From: a virus
DNA length: 36,910 nucleotides
Direction: 5' to 3' (one strand)
IMG/VR virus record: IMGVR_UViG_3300042453_002929
Coordinates: 1 to 36,910 of that record
In this document: in pieces, positions 32,501 to 36,910 of the stretch
Numbering within the stretch: position 1 is the first letter of the stretch
How the letters are laid out: the number at the start of each line of letters is the position of its first letter
Notes under the pieces: model-generated
Database searches by the model: none
Told to the model about the DNA's origin: nothing
What the model saw: the letters and a program-made list of their open reading frames with translations, nothing else
Position numbers and translations under genes: made by a program

Positions 32501-35500
32501 CGCCGACAGAGAACGGCGGCTCGGGCGCTCCTGCGGTTGGATTTATGCGACTGCCTCGCCCGCCCCACGGCAATCGCCTGCCGAGTTTCGACGATGTGTT
32601 TCACCCTTGGCCATCCGCGGTCGTCGATGGAACGGGAAACTCTCTCGGCAGTCGTCCCTATGTGCCAATGCTGCCCGGCGTTCAGACCTCGACAGGCAAC
32701 GGCCTCTTGTATCGCCACATGCCCTGGCAAACGAGAGCAGTCGATCACGGGTTTGGATACGAGGGGTCTGCTTCGATTCAATATGTCGGGCCGGGCCTTG
32801 CTCCACACACGCTGTCGGTGGCTGCTTCTGTTGTTGCGAACGGCATCACTCGCGTAAGCCGCAGCGGACTGCTCAAGCACTCGTCGGGCAAGTGGTTCTC
32901 CCCGTTCTTTCGCTCGTCGCAGCGGGGCTCTTGGACTCCGCTGCCGAGAACGGTCGTCACCACCGGCTCGACGCCGTCGCCGTTCAACAGCGTGACCACC
33001 GTGACAGTCACGGATGGGTCGCCGATAGAAACGAGAGACTACGTTGTCGTGGCCCGAACTGCCGGGCAAGGATATCGCGTGGCTGGCCCTAGTCTTGCTT
33101 GGGAAGAGTTTGGCGGAAGCCATATCTCCGTCAGGTTTGCGAGCGGCCAGGGTTACACTTTTTTATGGACTGGCGAGGGGCAGGAGGTAGAGTACGCCAT
33201 CGACGTCGCCCCTAGCCAGGAAAGCGATCTCGGCCCCTTCTTTGCAACCTCCTTCGGCGGATTCAGGCAGTCAGAGTCGGCTATTTTCTACGGTCGCGTG
33301 ACTCCTCCCCAGGTCATCTCCGTCAACGGAGGCGGGCAAGGGGCGATCGCTGAGGTGGTCGAATACAGCGACCCCAGAAGCCCGTTCACTCCATACTGCT
33401 TCGACACACTCAGCGACACCGTCGATCCAGTGGGAGGGCTCGCCGTGGACACGAGCGGAAGGCTCCGTGCCGTGAGAGGCGGCTGGCTGTTTGAGCCGGA
33501 GGCGTTCAAAGACTTTCCCGTCGTCACGGGCGTTGAAAGAGTTCCCGAAGTTTTTGCTCGCCTGCAATACCCGCACTCGGACTGCGGGACTGCAAACTAT
33601 GTCGTTCGCGACATCGACGGAAGACTCTGGGGAATTCGGATGAGCAACGACGCAAGCAGCACCAACATCACGGCATCTGGAGTATTTCTGCTTTCGACGT
33701 CCTTTGGCTTTGCGTTTAACCAAATCACCGCTGAGCCTCACGTTCCTGTCGCTCTATCGCCGCTCGCGGCCTCGCTGACAAACACAGGCGACGGCTATGA
33801 CTACCCCGTTAAGGTCGAAGTCTCACAGCCGACGAATGTCGCGCAAGGCACGGCGACAATCGACGGCAAAGTCGTCGGCGTTGCCGTGGTCGAGGGCGGC
33901 AGCGGATATCGGACTCCTCCAACAGTTGCGTTCGCAGGCGGCGGCATCGCGGCGGCCGAGGCCGAGATCGCAGGGCCTGTGCAAAGCGTCGAAGTCACTT
34001 CGGGGGGAAGCGGATACCGGCTTCCGCCGAAGGTGCGATTCTCGACGCCAGGAGTTCCAGCCCAGGCAACGGCGACCATGCAGGATGGTCAGGTGCAGTC
34101 CGTGACGATCTCGTCTGGCGGGATGTATCGCCAAGCCCCTCAAGTGTTCTTCGATCCAGACTTCGACATCGAGAGCATCGGCGTGACCGCTGGAGGGCAA
34201 GGCTACTCCACGCCGCCCGCTGTCTTCATCGAAGGCGGCGCGACGGCCACGACTCAGATATCCTGCTCTGTCGTTCGAGTGCCTCTGGCCTCGCCCGGCA
34301 GCGGCTACACGACCACGCCAGTTGTGACACTCTCCGGTGGCGGCGGAACAGGGGCCTTCGCGCAGGCGATCCTCAATCCGGCCGACGGCACGATCGTTCG
34401 CATCGACGTCATCAGCGGCGGAACCGGCTACACAACGCCGCCGATGGTCACGCTCTCCGGCGGCGGCGGGTCTGGCGCTGCGGGCTACTCCGAGATCGAG
34501 GGCTTCGTCTCGTCGATCACGCTGGGCTCTCGCGGCAGTGGCTATGACAGAGCGCCAGCGGTTGTTGTCTCGGGCGGCGGCGGAACCGGCGCGACCGCGA
34601 CGGCCACCATCGCGGCCGTCGGCTCGGGCGCTTCGGCGACCGCAACGATCAACGGCTCAGTCGTTTCCGTTCGCGTGACAGATGCGGGGTCAGACTATCA
34701 GCAGCCGCCGGTCGTGTCGTGCGCGAGGGCGGCCGCTGCGGAACCCGGCGACATCGACGCGACGTTTAAGGCAGCGATTCTCGGCCGTCCACAGTCGGTC
34801 GCGGTGCAAACCGGCGGCAGCGGATACTGCAATCCGTTCTTTAGCACCCAACTCTCGCCGGGCTCAAAACGGCGAACGCCGTCGCGGCAAATCCGCAGGC
34901 CGACCGTTTCGGCGAAGGGGTCTTTCTTCTCTCGCGACTACGAGGAAGCGGCAGTCCTGTCGGCTTCCGCCTCGTCGAACTTGCCAGCAAAGCACAACCG
35001 ATCGCCGTACCTCGGCGAAAATCTCTGGCTCAACACTTATCCCGTGCTAGGCATGGCCCAACTCTCCGGCGGCGACGACGACGCGGGTGGTTCCGTCTCG
35101 TCAGTCGTGATGCCGCAGGTTGTCGTGGACTTGCAAGTCACGAACCCCGGAAGCGGCTACACGCCGTTCTCGCGGGTTGCGATTCGCTACGGCGGCGGCG
35201 GAACGCTCGACAACAGGTTTCGCTTGCTCAACAGGGAAGCGTCCACGGGCGCAACCGTCGCCCAAGCCTATATCGGCAGCAACGGCAGCATCGTGGGCAT
35301 CGTACCCACCGCCCCTTTCGGCATCCTCACAGACTTCGCCGCCTACACCTCGCCGCCGACGTTCACGCTCGCCTCTGGCAACGGGGCAGTGACAGCCGTT
35401 CTTGGCCACCCGCTGCAATGCTACTACGCACCGCAAGTTCTTTTCGATGGCGCGATCGAGATGGATGCCGATATGTCGCTCACGCTCGCAGGCGCGTGCG

Positions 35501-36600
35501 TGGACGGCAGCGGAACGCTCCCTCGCGCGTGCTGCGGCGACGCGGAGTTTCCGTATTGGGTCGGCACCGTAGGAAGCACAGTGAACCGGGCTTCACTCTT
35601 AACCAGCGTCGGCTTTCTCTCCAACCCGCGACCAGACTTGCGACTGAGACTGGTCGGCAGCGTGGCTGGCTTCACCCGCAGAGTCGGCGTCAATCAGTTT
35701 ATATCCATTGGCTTTTACTCGACTCCTCCGGAGTTGGTGGTCGAGGACGAGAAGGGCTCCGGCGCGACGATCTCGCCTGCGAGTCTCCCGTCCAGCGGAA
35801 AGGCGACCATAGGGTGGGTCGAGTCCTGCACGGTCACCGCAGGCGGCTCTGGCTACACGCTCGGCGCTCGGCTTCGCATCATCGGCGGCAGGCCGCTGGC
35901 CTGGGATAATCCGGCCTCGGCCACGGCGGCCGTCAGCGAGAACGGCCAAATCGCATCACTGGCGATGCAGCAGGGCGGCAAGGGCTATACGGTGCCGCCG
36001 ACCGTCTACATCGTCGGCGACGGAGCGGGGGCGACGGCCGTCGTGGACTTGGACGCGATAAACCAAAACACCGGCGCTATCTCGGCAGTGCGACTGGTCG
36101 AGCCCGGCGCAGGCTACACTTCGGCGACGGTGGTCTTCGTTGACAAGGAGGCGACGGCGGACAAGAGCGAGGCTATCGCTGGGATTGCCGAGCGCTATCT
36201 TGTTCTTCTCGAAGGCTCCAAGATCGAAAGCGCGACGGTTCCGCCAGACAGACGCCGAGAGCGGCCCACTCTTGCCGTGCGGCAAGCCCTGTCGCTCGTC
36301 GAGGCGGGGCCTGCCGACTCCGAGCCCGCCGAATACGGCAATCTGCTCACCGACATGGTGGCCGCCGGATACAAACTTCACGGCGCGTACCTCTCGGACG
36401 GCCATGTCGAATACGTTCGAGTCGAGCATCACTTCGGCGAACTGCCGCCGACGCCGACAGTTGTCACGATAACTCCCACGAGCGACGTCCAGCCGTCCGT
36501 CGCGGCGACCGCGGTCGCGACGATCCCCGCGTGCGACAACGTGTTCAGCGGCACTGTCGCGAACGTGACGACAGACTTGCCGCCGTACCAGTTAGAATGA
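29584..36600 (+). CDS. Giant repeat-rich tail protein (2338 residues), probable tail fibre or tail-tip component
   Basis: The largest gene of the window. At least a dozen repeats have the form T-S-G-G-S-G-Y-T-x-P-P-x-V-x-F-S-G-G-G-G-x-G-A-x-A, concentrated at about residues 260-520, 1400-1750 and 2075-2190. They read like a beta-solenoid or beta-roll repeat known from phage structural proteins. Between them lie segments such as EDGKLYCWQGPFV, KADGSLWAFNGAQ, GSLKWWGANSAIG and DIDGRLWGIRMSN, spaced like RCC1-type propeller blades (G-x-L-W-x-W/G). The N-terminus MSFWPLCCKKPQAYPIDPDF is not a signal peptide. A host-recognition or tail-tip role is inferred from size, repeats and position. Confidence 0.75.
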   Translation: MSFWPLCCKKPQAYPIDPDFDGLRQQFCVEYEAATPAAGRPGGAESLSVAGARSGRVVTNPIKFRSLCDVAGVSEDGKLYCWQGPFVTAMRYQNSIATPVERDTLQQLFDLAPQGEHSGLYQVGDDDDWDSVVCKAEGAYGILAKKADGSLWAFNGAQHGVQAAWSSFLESDLSAKAFRAKLSSSIKSIKTDDNSVSLLYSRFAQPAWFTAEPQSVSIQKVRFQQTSQFTSFADVSVADSEPGDGASVVPRLRAKIDVGAILNVSVTSGGSGQIGTTKTVTLTGSDGSGTGATADAIVSNGSIASVVVTRPGEGYKHPVTATVSGGATLSVSPPRKILVTSGGSGYTASPSVSFQPAEGEYEDAGGATARVSKMSRCGVGAFEVQAGGTGYTAATAVESRTGATATAVVNGVGSIVSWNLTSAGAAAYSPLDEEPLEVTITGDGQGAAASAVPAGSSVEEVEVVENPEVWSRPPLVVFSGGGGEGAAAVVEGVIGRLEFEVQSGGSGYTKTSLALGSNLFSERTHYAPCVTVPASQDVIGGRRMGGSVIIGEAMLSPSSIASVDQDPAEFCNPYRSPYRFNGGVMTTPDGVTAPEGSLFGHHLQVAKLNVASQGVAQPFRRRFSLFSVLAESLPTEQDAREMVEQTIVAYLRGPGHSRHPLTVEYVEGTRASPVITISLVTPYASPQPPALCIEFSARPHRDSPQGAWFGLPMQGLYTYLAFAEKPNAKAWWSRRGASYSRSTRPFFQPGAIELNADGGAYHRYRIVDGEPLSEHDTPVPWVDEPTGVEVSSPEEYLGPVEERTLEDPCRSWWQPSDSQRIHFFFPTEQGVPARGLAEAIYDASLQHPVIGSVSLSEPGSGYTEEPEALLFIYNDPFPVSTGLTECTSAGFSGDTALAVSQGSLKWWGANSAIGASGSGGVYDPEPAAQEGAAAAYAWRLANAGSNAGSTFVTAKPTLVGGHLSFAASGDLTAPTENGGSGAPAVGFMRLPRPPHGNRLPSFDDVFHPWPSAVVDGTGNSLGSRPYVPMLPGVQTSTGNGLLYRHMPWQTRAVDHGFGYEGSASIQYVGPGLAPHTLSVAASVVANGITRVSRSGLLKHSSGKWFSPFFRSSQRGSWTPLPRTVVTTGSTPSPFNSVTTVTVTDGSPIETRDYVVVARTAGQGYRVAGPSLAWEEFGGSHISVRFASGQGYTFLWTGEGQEVEYAIDVAPSQESDLGPFFATSFGGFRQSESAIFYGRVTPPQVISVNGGGQGAIAEVVEYSDPRSPFTPYCFDTLSDTVDPVGGLAVDTSGRLRAVRGGWLFEPEAFKDFPVVTGVERVPEVFARLQYPHSDCGTANYVVRDIDGRLWGIRMSNDASSTNITASGVFLLSTSFGFAFNQITAEPHVPVALSPLAASLTNTGDGYDYPVKVEVSQPTNVAQGTATIDGKVVGVAVVEGGSGYRTPPTVAFAGGGIAAAEAEIAGPVQSVEVTSGGSGYRLPPKVRFSTPGVPAQATATMQDGQVQSVTISSGGMYRQAPQVFFDPDFDIESIGVTAGGQGYSTPPAVFIEGGATATTQISCSVVRVPLASPGSGYTTTPVVTLSGGGGTGAFAQAILNPADGTIVRIDVISGGTGYTTPPMVTLSGGGGSGAAGYSEIEGFVSSITLGSRGSGYDRAPAVVVSGGGGTGATATATIAAVGSGASATATINGSVVSVRVTDAGSDYQQPPVVSCARAAAAEPGDIDATFKAAILGRPQSVAVQTGGSGYCNPFFSTQLSPGSKRRTPSRQIRRPTVSAKGSFFSRDYEEAAVLSASASSNLPAKHNRSPYLGENLWLNTYPVLGMAQLSGGDDDAGGSVSSVVMPQVVVDLQVTNPGSGYTPFSRVAIRYGGGGTLDNRFRLLNREASTGATVAQAYIGSNGSIVGIVPTAPFGILTDFAAYTSPPTFTLASGNGAVTAVLGHPLQCYYAPQVLFDGAIEMDADMSLTLAGACVDGSGTLPRACCGDAEFPYWVGTVGSTVNRASLLTSVGFLSNPRPDLRLRLVGSVAGFTRRVGVNQFISIGFYSTPPELVVEDEKGSGATISPASLPSSGKATIGWVESCTVTAGGSGYTLGARLRIIGGRPLAWDNPASATAAVSENGQIASLAMQQGGKGYTVPPTVYIVGDGAGATAVVDLDAINQNTGAISAVRLVEPGAGYTSATVVFVDKEATADKSEAIAGIAERYLVLLEGSKIESATVPPDRRRERPTLAVRQALSLVEAGPADSEPAEYGNLLTDMVAAGYKLHGAYLSDGHVEYVRVEHHFGELPPTPTVVTITPTSDVQPSVAATAVATIPACDNVFSGTVANVTTDLPPYQLE

Positions 36601-36604
36601 CTTC

Positions 36605-36877
36605 ATGGAAGACCATCACTACATCGTCGATGGAGAGAAGTGGCTCTGGCGATACTCCACGCTCAAGGGGGCCGCGGACGGCTGGACGGACTACGAGAAA
36701 CGCAAGGTTTTAATCCACAAAGACTTGAAAGGCCGCAAAAGACTTGAGATCGAAATCCACGAAGGACTTCACCTGACGCTCGGCCCGGCCATTTCAGAGG
36801 AGAGCGTCACGCAGGCCGCCAAGGACTTGGCAAAAATCCTTCACAGCCTGGGGTACAGGCTCTTGCCTCCGGAGTAG
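36605..36877 (+). CDS. Small HExxH protein, zincin-like
   Basis: The 90-residue product contains LEIEIHEGLHLTLGPAISEE with HEGLH at residues 52-56, followed by a helix SVTQAAKDLAKILHSLGYRL. The spacing of a strand, HExxH helix and a downstream acidic position (ISEE) resembles minimal zincin domains; small phage proteins of the form IHExLH...seE.v...A.di...L..lGyR are familiar to me as hypotheticals. Without a clear third metal ligand, activity is uncertain. It starts 4 bases after the giant tail gene. The last 33 bases of the window hold nothing I can identify. Confidence 0.65.
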   Translation: MEDHHYIVDGEKWLWRYSTLKGAADGWTDYEKRKVLIHKDLKGRKRLEIEIHEGLHLTLGPAISEESVTQAAKDLAKILHSLGYRLLPPE

Positions 36878-36910
36878 TTGTCTGGATAATGCAACCCTTC
36901 ACCACGAAGG

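Noticed and set aside
1-36910. tRNA or other RNA genes, integrase or att sites
   Set aside because: I saw no cloverleaf-like sequence, no recombinase motif and no convincing direct-repeat attachment core; absence by eye is not proof.

Overview
The window carries the structural half of a long-tailed (siphovirus-like) bacteriophage or prophage with an HK97-type head. Every gene I can support lies on the + strand. Gene order is classic: packaging, portal, prohead protease, major capsid, head-tail connectors, tail tube, tail chaperones with a -1 frameshift, tape measure, distal tail proteins. The DNA is G+C rich, and most genes overlap at their stop and start codons (ATGA, GTGA, TAATG), as in one long late operon. 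I see no integrase, repressor, lysis or replication gene and no tRNA, so lytic or temperate life style cannot be judged. The host cannot be named from the sequence; my impression that the cysteine-tagged head proteins recall planctomycete-associated phages is a weak inference.

Layout. 1-222: 3' end of an MT-A70-type adenine methyltransferase. 223-354: gene-free, with a hairpin and G-run that could be a cos region. 355-2442: small and large terminase. 2439-16236: an accessory-rich head block with a 1011-residue portal ORF, a 1973-residue multi-domain protein, a protein fusing a P-loop kinase-like domain to the prohead protease, a 659-residue multi-domain protein, several very small genes and a zinc ribbon. 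16223-16250: strong terminator-like hairpin. 16355-20810: major capsid and head completion, with a glycosyltransferase-like gene. 20797-28262: tail terminator, two tail-tube-like proteins, gpG/gpGT chaperones and a 1857-residue tape measure. 28268-36877: distal tail genes including a 2338-residue repeat protein, then a small HExxH protein.

The most striking observation is that the large terminase is interrupted by exactly 47 nt inside its Walker A codons. The insert sits between matching GGC codons, is almost wholly a 14-bp perfect GC-rich hairpin, and puts a UAG in the apical loop. Removing or skipping it restores an ideal P-loop and a 543-residue terminase. This is the architecture expected of a translational bypass element like that in T4 gene 60, although a decayed gene or another excision mechanism is possible.

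The second is a cysteine-bearing tag (roughly D-C-G-R-x-D-x-G-K-F-G-P-x-N-x-C-Q) present 11 times in four consecutive head proteins. Each copy precedes a different domain, including paralogous copies of one domain and a zincin-like domain, which suggests a modular set of capsid-associated or cargo domains.
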